NCBI RefSeq assembly: GCF_018618475.1
Contig: NZ_JACSMD010000001.1
Span: forward strand, 1,488,001-1,552,000
Source: Exiguobacterium sp. s122
GTDB taxonomy: Bacteria; Bacillota; Bacilli; Exiguobacteriales; Exiguobacteriaceae
Direction of reading: 5' to 3'
Length of the DNA stretch: 64,000 nucleotides
This document shows, one piece after another, positions 45,431 to 54,502 of the stretch. The first letter of the stretch is position 1, and every line of letters begins with the position of its first letter. The position numbers were made by a program, and so were the translations under genes. The notes below the pieces were generated by a model, which searched no databases, was not told the origin of the DNA, and saw only the letters and a list, made by a program, of their open reading frames with translations.

Positions 45431-46680
45431 CGTCTGAACCGTTTACGGAGTCCTTTGACGAGCGGAAGTCCTTTTTCAAGGACGAGATAGAGCGGACGAT
45501 TCAAGACGAGGTCGAACTCCCCGACCTTCTCAATCATGTCACTGCCCCATCCCGATTTAAAGGCGTAGAGTCCCGCATATTCATCGTCCGGGTCCGTATT
45601 ACCAGAGACACCGCCGAAGTCGTAGCGCTCGGCGCCACTCTCTTTTGCGGCTTGCATCATCGTCCATTGCATGAGATGGTTCGGCATGAACTCACGGAAC
45701 TCGTTTGACGACGCCCCGTACAAGTAGTAGGAGCGGCGGCCAGCGAGCGTCAACAGACCACCTGACAAGACGAGGCCGTCCGGATAACGCTTGTCGAGTT
45801 CGACGAGCTCCGGCAACGCCGTCTCAATCTTGTCGATTTGTTCCCGCGTCTGTTTCTCACGGTTCATTAAACTCGTTCGTTTTTTCTCGACGGTCTCTTT
45901 CTCGAGTGCCCGTTCGATTTTTACAAGCTCTCGCGTCGCTTTATCGAGCGTCTGTTGTTGCTGTTCGAGGGCTAGGCTCGGTTCAAGTTTCGTCAAGAAG
46001 AGACGGGCGTCATTCGGTTGAAGGCAGTCATATAAATTTTCAAAGTAGTCGAGTCCGCGTGTAGAGAAACCGTCCCGTTCCCCCGTCACTTTCATCAACT
46101 CAGCGAACGTCTTCAGGCCGTCACGACCGACCTCCGTACAGACGATGCCTTTCTTTTCGGCGAGCCGAACGTTATAGCGGAACTTATGGTGAAACTTCCC
46201 GAAAATCTCTTTTTCCGATGGACGCAAATCCGTCTCCATCGTAAAGCGTGGCTGCGCATAATCGAAACCGCCGCCATACCCTTTATGCGTGAAGCCGAGC
46301 TCGGTCATCTCTGTCAGTAAACCCGGCACTTCATCGCGGTCGATGTTCGGATCAATCTTGATTGTGATGGCACGTTTTGCTTTAGCGACACGCTTCGCCT
46401 CTTCGGTCAATGCGCGAAGCGATGCGGTGTCGTCATAATCGACGACGAAACCGCGCGGTGCGTAGCACAGGGTGAACGGGAGCTTTGGCACTTGTTTGAA
46501 CAACAAGAGGGCGACCCCTGTAGTCGTTCCGTCCGTGCCGACGGCGATGCGTTCCCCCGACCAGCCATTTTTACGCTTGACGCTTGCCCAACTTGAAAGC
46601 TGGAGCAAATCGCCGCGCTCATGTGTTTTAACGAAATCGTCATGCTGTTTCTCTGTCAAACTGATAGGCTGTACTGCCAT
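45427..46680 (-). CDS. FemAB-family peptidoglycan bridge aminoacyltransferase
   Basis: Predicted to transfer an amino acid from aminoacyl-tRNA to the stem peptide lysine. The 417-residue protein has two GNAT-like halves (LCYAPRGFVVDY near 87; YDFGGVSGNTDPDDEYAGLYAFKSGWG near 355) and a coiled-coil arm at about 225-290 (ALEQQQQTLDKATRELVKIERALEKE), as in FemA/FemX. The wall of Exiguobacterium is known to be Lys-Gly, so a glycine-adding role is plausible. It follows murE by six bases and precedes the M15 peptidase in one operon. Confidence 0.9.
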   Translation of the reverse strand: MAVQPISLTEKQHDDFVKTHERGDLLQLSSWASVKRKNGWSGERIAVGTDGTTTGVALLLFKQVPKLPFTLCYAPRGFVVDYDDTASLRALTEEAKRVAKAKRAITIKIDPNIDRDEVPGLLTEMTELGFTHKGYGGGFDYAQPRFTMETDLRPSEKEIFGKFHHKFRYNVRLAEKKGIVCTEVGRDGLKTFAELMKVTGERDGFSTRGLDYFENLYDCLQPNDARLFLTKLEPSLALEQQQQTLDKATRELVKIERALEKETVEKKRTSLMNREKQTREQIDKIETALPELVELDKRYPDGLVLSGGLLTLAGRRSYYLYGASSNEFREFMPNHLMQWTMMQAAKESGAERYDFGGVSGNTDPDDEYAGLYAFKSGWGSDMIEKVGEFDLVLNRPLYLVLEKGLPLVKGLRKRFRR

Positions 46681-46686
46681 AAATCG

Positions 46687-48144
46687 TTATTCCTCCGTCT
46701 TCAAGATTGTCGCTCGAACAATTTTCTCTTCATCGAGCGGTATTTTTTCATTGCCGATGATTTGATATTTTTCATGTCCCTTTCCGGCCAAGACGACGAT
46801 ATTGGTCGGTTTCGCAAGACGTGCCGCATAACGGACCGCCTCTTCGCGGTCGCCAATCTCGACGAAGTTGTCGTGCGTCATCCCTGAGGCAATGCCGCTC
46901 GTGATTGAATCATACGCTTCAAACCGAGGATCGTCTGTCGTGATGACGACAGTACCTGCATATTTTGAAGCCATTTGACCCATCGTCGGGCGCTTCGTCA
47001 CGTCGCGATTGCCGCCCGTTCCGATTAAGAAAATAATATCTTCTTTTGGGACACCGACGAGTGATTTCAAACATTGCTCGATGCCGTCTGGTGTATGGGC
47101 ATAGTCGGCATAGACGTTATAGCCGGGAACGTCGAGCCGTTGCATGCGTCCTTTGGCCGGATGGATCGCTTCGAGCGCCTCAATAATTTTTGCGAGCGAA
47201 TAGCCCGCTGCGAGCAAGCACCCGGTCGCAAGGAGAATATTGTATACGTTGAACCGTCCAATGAATTGAACCGTCACCGGCAAGCTCTCTCCTTGATAGT
47301 GAAGGTGGAAACTCGTGTCCGATAACGTCTGGACGATATTCGTCGCCACGACGTCCGCCGGGGCATCGATTCCGTATGTCATGACGCGCGCACCCGTCAT
47401 CGTTTCATAGAGCTTACTATATGGATCGTCCGCATTTAAGACCGCGACTTTGCCGCGCGACGCCATTTGGCCGAGCTGGGCGAAGAGCAATCCTTTCGCA
47501 CGGGCGTAATTATCAAACGTGCCGTGGAAATCGAGATGGTCGTGGGTCAAATTCGTGAACCCGACGATATCAAAATCGGTTCCGATGACACGACCGAGTT
47601 CTAGGCCGTGTGACGACACTTCCATCATGACGTCCGTCACGCCTTCGGTCTTCATCTGCGCCAATAATTGTTGAAGTTCCGAACTTTGCGGCGTCGTGTT
47701 CTTGCTCGGTACGACTTGGTCGTTAATGCGGACTTCAACCGTTCCAATCAAGCCGGTACTATGCCCAAGCTCTACGAGGACGTCACGTAAGATTGTCGTC
47801 GTCGTCGTCTTCCCGTTCGTCCCTGTGATGCCGAACATACGCATCTGTTCCGACGGGTAGTTATAAAAAGCGGAAGCCAACAGTCCGACGGCTCTTGAGC
47901 TGTCACGGACAATCAAGTTTGGCACTGGCACGTCGAGCGGGCGTTCGCTGACGATGGCGACGGCACCGCGTTCAATCGCGGTTTTCGCATAATCGTGTCC
48001 ATCGACCGTATACCCTTTAATCGCTACGAAAAGAGTCCCGGGGACGACTTCGCGCGAGTCGGTCGTCACGTGGGTTACGTTGATGTCAGAGTCTGATAGT
48101 TGGTTAATCAATTGAATGTGTTTAGCTAAATCGGTTAAGTTCAA
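46687..48144 (-). CDS. murE: UDP-MurNAc-tripeptide synthetase MurE
   Basis: Adds the third residue of the peptidoglycan stem peptide. The 485-residue protein has the N-terminal UDP-binding domain, ATP loop GITGTNGKTTTT near 108-119, and the carbamylated-lysine region YARAKGLLF near 212. The substrate motif at D404-D405-P406-R407 (TTDDPRFE) is close to the DNPR of diaminopimelate-adding enzymes rather than the forms described for lysine-adding ones. The start TTG 48144 is favoured by AAGGG 6 bases upstream, but upstream in-frame codons exist. First gene of murE-femAB-M15. Confidence 0.92.
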   Translation of the reverse strand: MNLTDLAKHIQLINQLSDSDINVTHVTTDSREVVPGTLFVAIKGYTVDGHDYAKTAIERGAVAIVSERPLDVPVPNLIVRDSSRAVGLLASAFYNYPSEQMRMFGITGTNGKTTTTTILRDVLVELGHSTGLIGTVEVRINDQVVPSKNTTPQSSELQQLLAQMKTEGVTDVMMEVSSHGLELGRVIGTDFDIVGFTNLTHDHLDFHGTFDNYARAKGLLFAQLGQMASRGKVAVLNADDPYSKLYETMTGARVMTYGIDAPADVVATNIVQTLSDTSFHLHYQGESLPVTVQFIGRFNVYNILLATGCLLAAGYSLAKIIEALEAIHPAKGRMQRLDVPGYNVYADYAHTPDGIEQCLKSLVGVPKEDIIFLIGTGGNRDVTKRPTMGQMASKYAGTVVITTDDPRFEAYDSITSGIASGMTHDNFVEIGDREEAVRYAARLAKPTNIVVLAGKGHEKYQIIGNEKIPLDEEKIVRATILKTEE

Positions 48145-48198
48145 GTCTTTCCCTTCTTTCACCTGTATCCTGTCCAAAGTAAAGAATACCTCTTAATT

Positions 48199-48227
48199 AG
48201 TGTAGAGAACTTACAATTCGGTTTCAA
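48199..48227 (-). promoter_or_regulatory. Sigma-A promoter of murE-femAB-M15
   Basis: Minus-strand -35 TTGAAA (48222-48227), 17-base spacer, -10 TACACT (48199-48204), immediately after the M16 peptidase stop. Confidence 0.65.
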
Positions 48228-48228
48228 G

Positions 48229-49446
48229 TCAGTCTTCGGACGGAAGGACATAAGATTTGGCAGGAGCATGGCTGAGCACTTCACGAATGAGGGCGTTCAC
48301 GTCGCGTGCCTCAATCCGATCCACTTTATCGAGGACGACGTCAATCGGTTCTACTTCATTTAGTAAGACAAGGTTGCGGCCGTTTCGGTTCATCCGAGCG
48401 CTCGTGCTCTCGTTCCCGAGCACGAGCGATCCTTTCAGCTGCCGCTTCCCTTTTTCGACTTCTTCTTCACTCAATCCAGTCGCCTTTAATGCTGCGAGTT
48501 CACGTACCATAATCGATTCGACTTGATCGAGTGTGTCTTTTGACGTCCCGATGTAAATCGTGAACGTTCCGTGATCATCGAACGTCGTGTAATATGAATA
48601 AATCGAATAAGCGAGCCCTTGTTCTTCGCGAATCGACTGAAACAGTCTTGAAGACATCGTCGCCCCAATCGCGTTATTTAACAGCGCGAGGTGCGGCAAT
48701 CGGTCATCGGTCGCGGCGATTGCTTCGAAGTTCCAACAAAGATGGGCTTGTTCCGTTTCTTTCTCTTTTTTCACGACTTCGGCGTAAAGCGTCGGCACGG
48801 TCGATTCTTTCGGAGATTCCCCTGATGGGAGTTCGGCAAACCTCGCTTTGACGGCCTCGATGAGTTCATCCGGCACGTGCCCGGCAATTGAGACGACAAC
48901 GCGGTTGCCCGTATACCGTGTTTCCATGTAACGAAGCAACTGGTCCCGTGAAAGACCGAGCACGCTCGATTCCGTCCCGAGAATCGGTTCTGCTAGCACA
49001 TCATCTTGATACACGGCCGTTGCGAGCAGTTCGTGGACGAGGTCTTCTGGTGTGTCTTCATACATTTTGATTTCTTCAAGTACGACGCGTTTTTCTTTCT
49101 CAAGTTCAACTTCATCGAAGACGGAGTCAAACACCATGTCCGCGAGCGCGTCGAACGCCATGACGGCGTGCTCATCGAGCGTCTTCACGTAATAACACGT
49201 ATGGTCTTTCGACGTGAACGCATTGACGCTACCACCGAGTTCATCGAAAAATGAGGCGATTTCTTTCGCCGACCTTGTCGTCGTCCCTTTGAATAACATA
49301 TGTTCAATCAAATGGCTGATTCCAATTTCGGACTTGTCTTCTGTGCGCGTCCCGGCTTTGATGAACACACCGGTCGACGTGCTCCGGACGTCTGCCATCG
49401 GTTCGATGACGATGCGGACGCCATTATCTAATGTGATCCATTCCAT
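48229..49446 (-). CDS. mlpA: M16-family zinc peptidase, MlpA-like
   Basis: Processing-peptidase-like protein of 405 residues. The inverted zinc motif HLIEH is at about residues 48-52 (ISHLIEHMLFKGT), with the third ligand in EKRVVLEEIKMYEDTPED near 125. The C-terminal half lacks catalytic residues, as is normal for this family. Position after rpsO-pnp matches B. subtilis mlpA (ymxG). ATG 49446 follows AGGAGTGA. A hairpin with a T run lies in the 51-base gap from pnp. Confidence 0.9.
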   Translation of the reverse strand: MEWITLDNGVRIVIEPMADVRSTSTGVFIKAGTRTEDKSEIGISHLIEHMLFKGTTTRSAKEIASFFDELGGSVNAFTSKDHTCYYVKTLDEHAVMAFDALADMVFDSVFDEVELEKEKRVVLEEIKMYEDTPEDLVHELLATAVYQDDVLAEPILGTESSVLGLSRDQLLRYMETRYTGNRVVVSIAGHVPDELIEAVKARFAELPSGESPKESTVPTLYAEVVKKEKETEQAHLCWNFEAIAATDDRLPHLALLNNAIGATMSSRLFQSIREEQGLAYSIYSYYTTFDDHGTFTIYIGTSKDTLDQVESIMVRELAALKATGLSEEEVEKGKRQLKGSLVLGNESTSARMNRNGRNLVLLNEVEPIDVVLDKVDRIEARDVNALIREVLSHAPAKSYVLPSED

Positions 49447-49461
49447 TTTATCACTCCTATG

Positions 49462-49489
49462 AAAAAGGCCATCGCGATAGACGATGGCC
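49462..49489 (-). terminator. Hairpin between pnp and mlpA
   Basis: Minus-strand stem GGCCATCG / CGATGGCC, loop of about seven bases, then TTTTTC. The mlpA ribosome site follows within ten bases, leaving no room for a promoter. Confidence 0.75.
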
Positions 49490-49497
49490 AGCATAAA

Positions 49498-51714
49498 TTA
49501 GTTTGTCGATCTTGGTGGGCGACGATCTCCGTCACGACGCGGCGGACGGCTGTCACGCGGTGGGCGGCTCTCACGTTGCGCTTTCCGTTTCGCTTCGTAA
49601 GCTTCGCGCTCCTCAGGTGACAATCCTTCAAGGATAAGCACTTTGTGTGAAGCGTTGACGCGACCTTTGTCATCAATCTCGGTCACACGGACTTTGATTG
49701 TATCGCCAAGTTTCACGACGTCCTCGACGTTCGCGACACGCTCTAAGCTGAACTCTGAGACGTGAACGAGGGCGTCTTTGCCTTTGAACAATTCGACGAA
49801 CGCGCCAAACTTCTCAATCCGGCGGACGGTCGCGTCGAACTCTTCGCCGACGACAACTTCACGCACGATGTCGCCGATGAGCGCCATCGCCATATCGATG
49901 CCTTCTTGGTCGGTCGAGGCGATGAATACTGTCCCGTCCTGTTCGATGTCGATTTTGACACCTGTCTGGTCGATGATGCTGTTGATCATCTTCCCGCCCG
50001 GTCCAATCACGTCGCGAATCTTGTCCGGGTTGATCGTCATCGTGACAATCTTCGGTGCATACTTCGACAACTGTGGACGTGGGGCATCGATCGTTTCGAG
50101 CATATGGCTCAAGATATGGAGACGGCCGACACGCGCTTGTTCGAGTGCTTCGACCAAGATGTCGCGTGTAATCCCTGCAATCTTGATATCCATCTGAAGT
50201 GCTGTAATACCGTCTTTCGTTCCAGCGACTTTAAAGTCCATGTCCCCGAGATGGTCTTCGAGCCCTTGAATATCCGTGAGAACGGTATAGTGTTCGCCTT
50301 CCATGATGAGACCCATCGCAATCCCTGCGACTGGCGCTTTAATTGGAACACCAGCGTCCATAAGAGCGAGCGTCGAGCCACAGATTGAAGCCTGTGAACT
50401 AGAACCGTTCGACTCAAGTACTTCCGATACGAGACGAATCGTATACGGGAAATCGGCTTCTTTCGGGATGACCGGGAGCATCGCACGCTCACCAAGAGCG
50501 CCGTGCCCGATTTCACGACGGCCTGGTGCTCGGACTGGACGCGCTTCACCGACCGAGAATGGCGGGAAGTTGTAATGGTGCATAAAACGTTTGTTCTCTT
50601 CGAGGCCGATTCCGTCGATGATTTGCGCATCGCCGATGACACCGAGTGTCGCGACCGACATGACTTGTGTCTGACCACGTGTGAACAAACCGACGCCATG
50701 GGCGCGCGGCAACAAGCCGACTTCAGAAGCGAGCGGGCGAATGACGTCAGGACGACGACCGTCAGGACGAACCTTCTCGACTGTAATCAAGCGGCGAACT
50801 TCATCTTTAACGAACTTGTTCAAAATACCCGATACTTCTTTCAACTTGGCTGGCTCGTCGGCGAGACGTTCTTCGTAGAGGGCGACGTACTTGGCGATGA
50901 CATCGTTGATCGCTTCGTCACGTGCATGCTTCTCTTCGACTTGAACGGCCTCGACGATTTCAGGACGAGCGGCTTCAAGCTCTGTTGACAACGTATCGTC
51001 AAACTTCGACACCGTGTATTCAAATTTCGGTTTCCCGACCGCTGCGACGATCTCGTTTTGGAACGCGACGAGCTTTTTAATCTCATCGTGACCGAACAAG
51101 ATCGACTCGAGCATGACGTCTTCTGAAACTTCGTTTGCTCCCGCTTCAACCATGTTGATGGCATCAGCCGTACCAGCGACTTGAAGTTCGAGTTCTGTCT
51201 TCTCGAGTTGCGCGGTCGTCGGGTTGACGATGAATTCGCCATCGATTCGGCCAACCGTTGCACCGGCAATCGGTCCGTCAAACGGGACGTCCGAGATGGA
51301 GAGTGCGATTGATGTGCCGAGCATACCAGCCATCTCTGCCGAGCAGTCCGGATCGTTTGACATGACGTAAATCATGACTTGGATATCGTGACGGAATCCA
51401 TCTGGGAAGAGTGGACGAATCGGGCGGTCAATGAGACGTGAAGTCAAAATCGCATTCTCACCAGGACGGCCTTCCCGACGAAGGAAACCTCCTGGGATTT
51501 TACCGACTGAATAGAGTTTCTCTTCATAGTTAACCGTTAACGGGAAGAAATCTAAATCTTTTGGTGCTTTCGATGCCGTTACTGTAGCGAGCACGACGGT
51601 GTCGCCGTAACGCACGAGCGCCGAGCCGTTCGCTTGCTTCGCAAGTTGGCCCACTTCTACAGAGAGCGGACGTCCGCCCCATTCCGTAGAAAATACTTGT
51701 TTCGTACCTAACAT
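49498..51714 (-). CDS. pnp: Polynucleotide phosphorylase
   Basis: 3'-5' phosphorolytic exoribonuclease of the RNA degradosome, 738 residues. It has two RNase PH domains ([21 protein letters not shown] at the start; [26 protein letters not shown] near 320), a helical linker, a KH domain ([14 protein letters not shown] near 565) and an S1 domain ([12 protein letters not shown] near 645). The tail of about 40 residues is rich in Arg and Pro. ATG 51714 follows GGAGA; the ATG at 51720 is too close to it. Confidence 0.96.
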   Translation of the reverse strand: MLGTKQVFSTEWGGRPLSVEVGQLAKQANGSALVRYGDTVVLATVTASKAPKDLDFFPLTVNYEEKLYSVGKIPGGFLRREGRPGENAILTSRLIDRPIRPLFPDGFRHDIQVMIYVMSNDPDCSAEMAGMLGTSIALSISDVPFDGPIAGATVGRIDGEFIVNPTTAQLEKTELELQVAGTADAINMVEAGANEVSEDVMLESILFGHDEIKKLVAFQNEIVAAVGKPKFEYTVSKFDDTLSTELEAARPEIVEAVQVEEKHARDEAINDVIAKYVALYEERLADEPAKLKEVSGILNKFVKDEVRRLITVEKVRPDGRRPDVIRPLASEVGLLPRAHGVGLFTRGQTQVMSVATLGVIGDAQIIDGIGLEENKRFMHHYNFPPFSVGEARPVRAPGRREIGHGALGERAMLPVIPKEADFPYTIRLVSEVLESNGSSSQASICGSTLALMDAGVPIKAPVAGIAMGLIMEGEHYTVLTDIQGLEDHLGDMDFKVAGTKDGITALQMDIKIAGITRDILVEALEQARVGRLHILSHMLETIDAPRPQLSKYAPKIVTMTINPDKIRDVIGPGGKMINSIIDQTGVKIDIEQDGTVFIASTDQEGIDMAMALIGDIVREVVVGEEFDATVRRIEKFGAFVELFKGKDALVHVSEFSLERVANVEDVVKLGDTIKVRVTEIDDKGRVNASHKVLILEGLSPEEREAYEAKRKAQRESRPPRDSRPPRRDGDRRPPRSTN

Positions 51715-51745
51715 GAACATTCTCCTCTCAAACCTTATCTAGTTT

Positions 51746-51774
51746 ATTATGTAGCTCATTCCTACGAATGTCTA
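51746..51774 (-). promoter_or_regulatory. Sigma-A promoter of pnp
   Basis: Minus-strand -35 TAGACA (51769-51774), 17-base spacer, -10 CATAAT (51746-51751), just past the rpsO terminator. Confidence 0.7.
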
Positions 51775-51786
51775 ATGATTTCCTTT

Positions 51787-51827
51787 TAAAAAAGAAGAAA
51801 CGGACTAGGAACAAATGTCCCAGCCCG
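51787..51827 (-). terminator. Terminator after rpsO
   Basis: Minus-strand stem CGGGCTGGGA / TCCTAGTCCG (two wobbles), then TTTCTTCTTTTTT, 18 bases after the rpsO stop. Confidence 0.75.
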
Positions 51828-51845
51828 TCACGTGGTCCAGTCGGA

Positions 51846-52115
51846 TTAGCGACGGAGACCAAGGCGTTGAATCAATTCACGGTAACGTGTAACGTCCTTG
51901 TTACGAAGGTACGTAAGCAAGTTACGGCGACGTCCAACCATTTTCAAAAGACCGCGACGTGAGTGGTGGTCTTTCTTGTGTGTACGAAGATGATCGTTTA
52001 ATGTGTTGATTTGTTCAGTTAAGACTGCAACTTGAACTTCCGGTGAACCAGTGTCACCTTGTTTTGTCGCGTATTCCGCGATGATTTCATTCTTACGTTC
52101 TTTTGAGAGTGCCAT
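51846..52115 (-). CDS. rpsO: 30S ribosomal protein S15
   Basis: Primary 16S rRNA-binding protein of 89 residues. It shows [19 protein letters not shown] at about 20-38 and [22 protein letters not shown] at about 47-68, both typical. ATG 52115 follows GGAGGTGGAGAGG; an earlier in-frame codon lies within the leader. It has its own promoter within the end of ribF and its own terminator, so it is separable from both neighbours. Confidence 0.98.
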   Translation of the reverse strand: MALSKERKNEIIAEYATKQGDTGSPEVQVAVLTEQINTLNDHLRTHKKDHHSRRGLLKMVGRRRNLLTYLRNKDVTRYRELIQRLGLRR

Positions 52116-52214
52116 TTGCCTCTCCACCTCCAATTAAATAAAATTGCCGCGTTGCCGAGCCGGCGTTGGTGAATCGACCAGCCAAGCGAAACGGTGTACT
52201 TTGCGTACCAAACA
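52116..52214 (-). promoter_or_regulatory. rpsO leader, possible S15 autoregulatory RNA
   Basis: The leader of about 95 bases contains several short pairings (GGCTGGT with ACCAACGCC; GCCG with CGGC around CT) ahead of the ribosome site. In several bacteria S15 binds its own leader to repress translation. The sequence is compatible, but I cannot assign a known S15 leader class. Confidence 0.35.
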
Positions 52215-52243
52215 AGAATACAGGAGTCCGTATTCAAAGTCAA
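52215..52243 (-). promoter_or_regulatory. Sigma-A promoter of rpsO
   Basis: Minus-strand -35 TTGACT (52238-52243), 17-base spacer, -10 TATTCT (52215-52220). The -35 box overlaps the ribF stop codon. Confidence 0.85.
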
Positions 52244-53166
52244 GATAGGATTGACCGGGCCGTCATCTCGTCCTGTTTCAACTGCGCGACGAGTGAATCA
52301 AGGCCATCAAACGCCCGCTCGTTTCGAATGAATCGAACCCATTCGATTTCAATCAATTGGCCATACAAATCCTCAGAGAAATCAAACAAGTGACTCTCGA
52401 TTGAGACGTCGCCCGTGTCATAGAATGTCGGGCGCCGCCCCACGTTCGTCATCGCATCGAACGTTCGGCCGTCACGCAACCGGACTCGCGTCGCATAGAC
52501 GCCGAGCCGTGGCATGACGTATGATGCGTCCATGACGACGTTCGCCGTCGGGTATCCAATCGTGCGTCCACGCGCGTCCCCATGAATGACTTCGCCACAG
52601 ATCACATACGATGTCCCGAGGAGCGCGGCTGCCGCCTCGACTTCTCCTGCTCCGAGCAGTTTTCGAATCCGTGTCGATGAGACTTTCTCTCCGTCCTCGG
52701 TCTGTTCAGCGACGACGGATGTCGTGAAGCGACCCCGCGCATGGAACGGTAACGTTTCCATCGTCCCTTCTCCGAATTTACCGTACGAATAATCAAACCC
52801 GGCCGTCACATGAACAGCGCCGGCTCCAATCAAGTAGTCGTCGACAAACTGTTGCGGCGACAGGCTCGCAAGTTCTTTCGTGAACGTCATGACGAGGCAG
52901 CGTTCGACTCCGAGCGCCTCAATCCGTTCCAACTTGCGCGAGAGCGGCGTGATGTAACGGACTGCATCCGGTTTATTCGACAACACTTGTTTCGGATGTG
53001 GATCGAACGTGACGACCGTGACCGGCACGTTCAGCTGCTCCGCCTGATCTTGCGCATGGCGAATCACGGCCTGATGGCCCGTGTGGACGCCATCGAAGAA
53101 TCCGAGTACCATGACCGAAGGGACAACGTCCGGCTTCTCGGGATATGTGAGATGTATCGTTTCCAT
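52240..53166 (-). CDS. ribF: Bifunctional riboflavin kinase / FAD synthetase
   Basis: Makes FMN and then FAD from riboflavin and ATP. The 308-residue protein has an N-terminal nucleotidyltransferase domain (GFFDGVHTGHQAV near 22-34, HPKQVL, and the SSTRIRKLLGAGEVEAA motif near 163) and a C-terminal riboflavin kinase domain (GDARGRTIGYPTANV near 195-209). Start ATG follows AAGGGGGAA. It follows truB by 15 bases, as in Bacillus. Confidence 0.95.
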   Translation of the reverse strand: METIHLTYPEKPDVVPSVMVLGFFDGVHTGHQAVIRHAQDQAEQLNVPVTVVTFDPHPKQVLSNKPDAVRYITPLSRKLERIEALGVERCLVMTFTKELASLSPQQFVDDYLIGAGAVHVTAGFDYSYGKFGEGTMETLPFHARGRFTTSVVAEQTEDGEKVSSTRIRKLLGAGEVEAAAALLGTSYVICGEVIHGDARGRTIGYPTANVVMDASYVMPRLGVYATRVRLRDGRTFDAMTNVGRRPTFYDTGDVSIESHLFDFSEDLYGQLIEIEWVRFIRNERAFDGLDSLVAQLKQDEMTARSILS

Positions 53167-53181
53167 ACTTTCGTTTCCCCC

Positions 53182-54090
53182 TTAGTCGATTGTCAACATG
53201 ACCTCGACTGTTGCGTCTGTCGTTCCGTCAAGCCGTCGATAGAGGGCGAGCGGAATTCCTTCTTCATTATAGACAGTAAACAGTTCGAATTCGAGCGAGA
53301 CGTCGTTTAGCTTGCCACCGTTACGAATATAGCGCTCTCGGTTGGCAGGAATCGTCATCGAGGGCCAGCGCTTGATGACTTCTTCGAGCGGGATGACGGA
53401 CTGCATCCGTTCCTCGACCGTCTCAATCGCCATGAGCGTCTCGAGACGGACCGCGGCCGTTTCGTCGAACGAACCAGACTTCGTTCGACGAAGGTCGCTC
53501 ATATGGGCCGGAAAACCTAGGCGTTCCCCGATTTGGACGGCGAGGGTCCGAATGAACGTCCCTTTCCCGCAATCGACTTCGATTCGAAAACGACATACGT
53601 CGTCACCGAACGTGAGGTCGCTCGTCCGGACGAGTTGATGAATGTCGACCATACGACGCGGACGTTCGACCGTTTGACCTTTCCGGGCATATTCATACAG
53701 TTTCTTCCCATTCACTTTGACCGCCGAGTAGTACGGTGGGACTTGTTCGATCGTTCCCGTTAACGTCTCGAGGATCAGGTCGACGTCCGCCGCTGTGAAC
53801 GCTGCTGACTCGACGACACGTGCCTCGACGACTTCGCTATGGGCATCTTCCGTCATCGTCGCTGTCCCAATCGTCACTTCGGCCACGTAACGCTTCCCTT
53901 CGTCCGTCAAAAAACGTGATAATTTCGTCGCCCGACCGAGACAAATCGGCAACACCCCGGTTACTTCCGGGTCGAGCGTACCGGTATGGCCCACTTTCTT
54001 CGTTTGAAATAGCTTGCGCAATTTGAAGACACAGTCATGGCTCGTCATGCCCGCATCTTTATCAAGGATGAGTACTCCTGTCGGTTCCAT
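53182..54090 (-). CDS. truB: tRNA pseudouridine-55 synthase
   Basis: Forms pseudouridine 55 in the T loop of tRNAs. The 302-residue protein has LILDKDAGMTSHD at residues 7-19 and the catalytic aspartate in KKVGHTGTLDPEVTGVLP near 31-48 (HTGTLD). KLYEYARKG lies near 130, and a C-terminal PUA-like part follows. Start ATG follows GGAGGG. A hairpin with a T run sits in the 46-base gap from rbfA. Confidence 0.95.
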   Translation of the reverse strand: MEPTGVLILDKDAGMTSHDCVFKLRKLFQTKKVGHTGTLDPEVTGVLPICLGRATKLSRFLTDEGKRYVAEVTIGTATMTEDAHSEVVEARVVESAAFTAADVDLILETLTGTIEQVPPYYSAVKVNGKKLYEYARKGQTVERPRRMVDIHQLVRTSDLTFGDDVCRFRIEVDCGKGTFIRTLAVQIGERLGFPAHMSDLRRTKSGSFDETAAVRLETLMAIETVEERMQSVIPLEEVIKRWPSMTIPANRERYIRNGGKLNDVSLEFELFTVYNEEGIPLALYRRLDGTTDATVEVMLTID

Positions 54091-54107
54091 GTTTTTCCCT
54101 CCACATG

Positions 54108-54132
54108 AAAAAGGGAGACGTGAGTCCCCCTT
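54108..54132 (-). terminator. Hairpin between rbfA and truB
   Basis: Minus-strand stem GGGGGAC / GTCTCCC, loop TCAC, then TTTTTC. The truB ribosome site follows directly, so there is no room for a promoter. Confidence 0.7.
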
Positions 54133-54136
54133 TCCC

Positions 54137-54484
54137 TTATTCGCCTTTGTTCAAATCGCGAATCAACGAATCGATATGGCTACCATATGCGACTGATGAA
54201 TCGTATTCAAACGACAATTCTGGTGTTTTCCGAAGACGGATGCGGCTTCCGATTTCACGGCGGATGAATCCGCTCGCCTTATCGAGTCCTGCTTGCGTCT
54301 CTGCCTTCACTTCAGCGTCGTCTCCGAGCACTGTGTAATAAGCTGTCGCTTGTTGCAAGTCTCCGGTCACTTCGACGCTTGTGATTGTCGCGTTCTTCGT
54401 ACGCGGATCGCTCACTTCACGAAGGAGAATGTCTGTTATTTCTTTACGCATCTGTTCAGCGACGCGTTGGGCACGAATGTTCAT
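54137..54484 (-). CDS. rbfA: Ribosome-binding factor A
   Basis: Assembly factor for the 30S subunit, 115 residues with a KH-like fold. It begins [20 protein letters not shown] and has the conserved [19 protein letters not shown] near 26-44. Its ribosome site GGAGGG overlaps the end of infB. The ylxP gene found between infB and rbfA in B. subtilis is absent. Confidence 0.95.
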   Translation of the reverse strand: MNIRAQRVAEQMRKEITDILLREVSDPRTKNATITSVEVTGDLQQATAYYTVLGDDAEVKAETQAGLDKASGFIRREIGSRIRLRKTPELSFEYDSSVAYGSHIDSLIRDLNKGE

Positions 54485-54502
54485 ACGTGTTCCCTCCTTG
54501 CT

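Noticed and set aside
49762-50388. 208-codon plus-strand frame opposite pnp, and similar long frames opposite der, infB and nusA
   Set aside because: Same antisense shadow pattern with no ribosome site and no recognisable domain.
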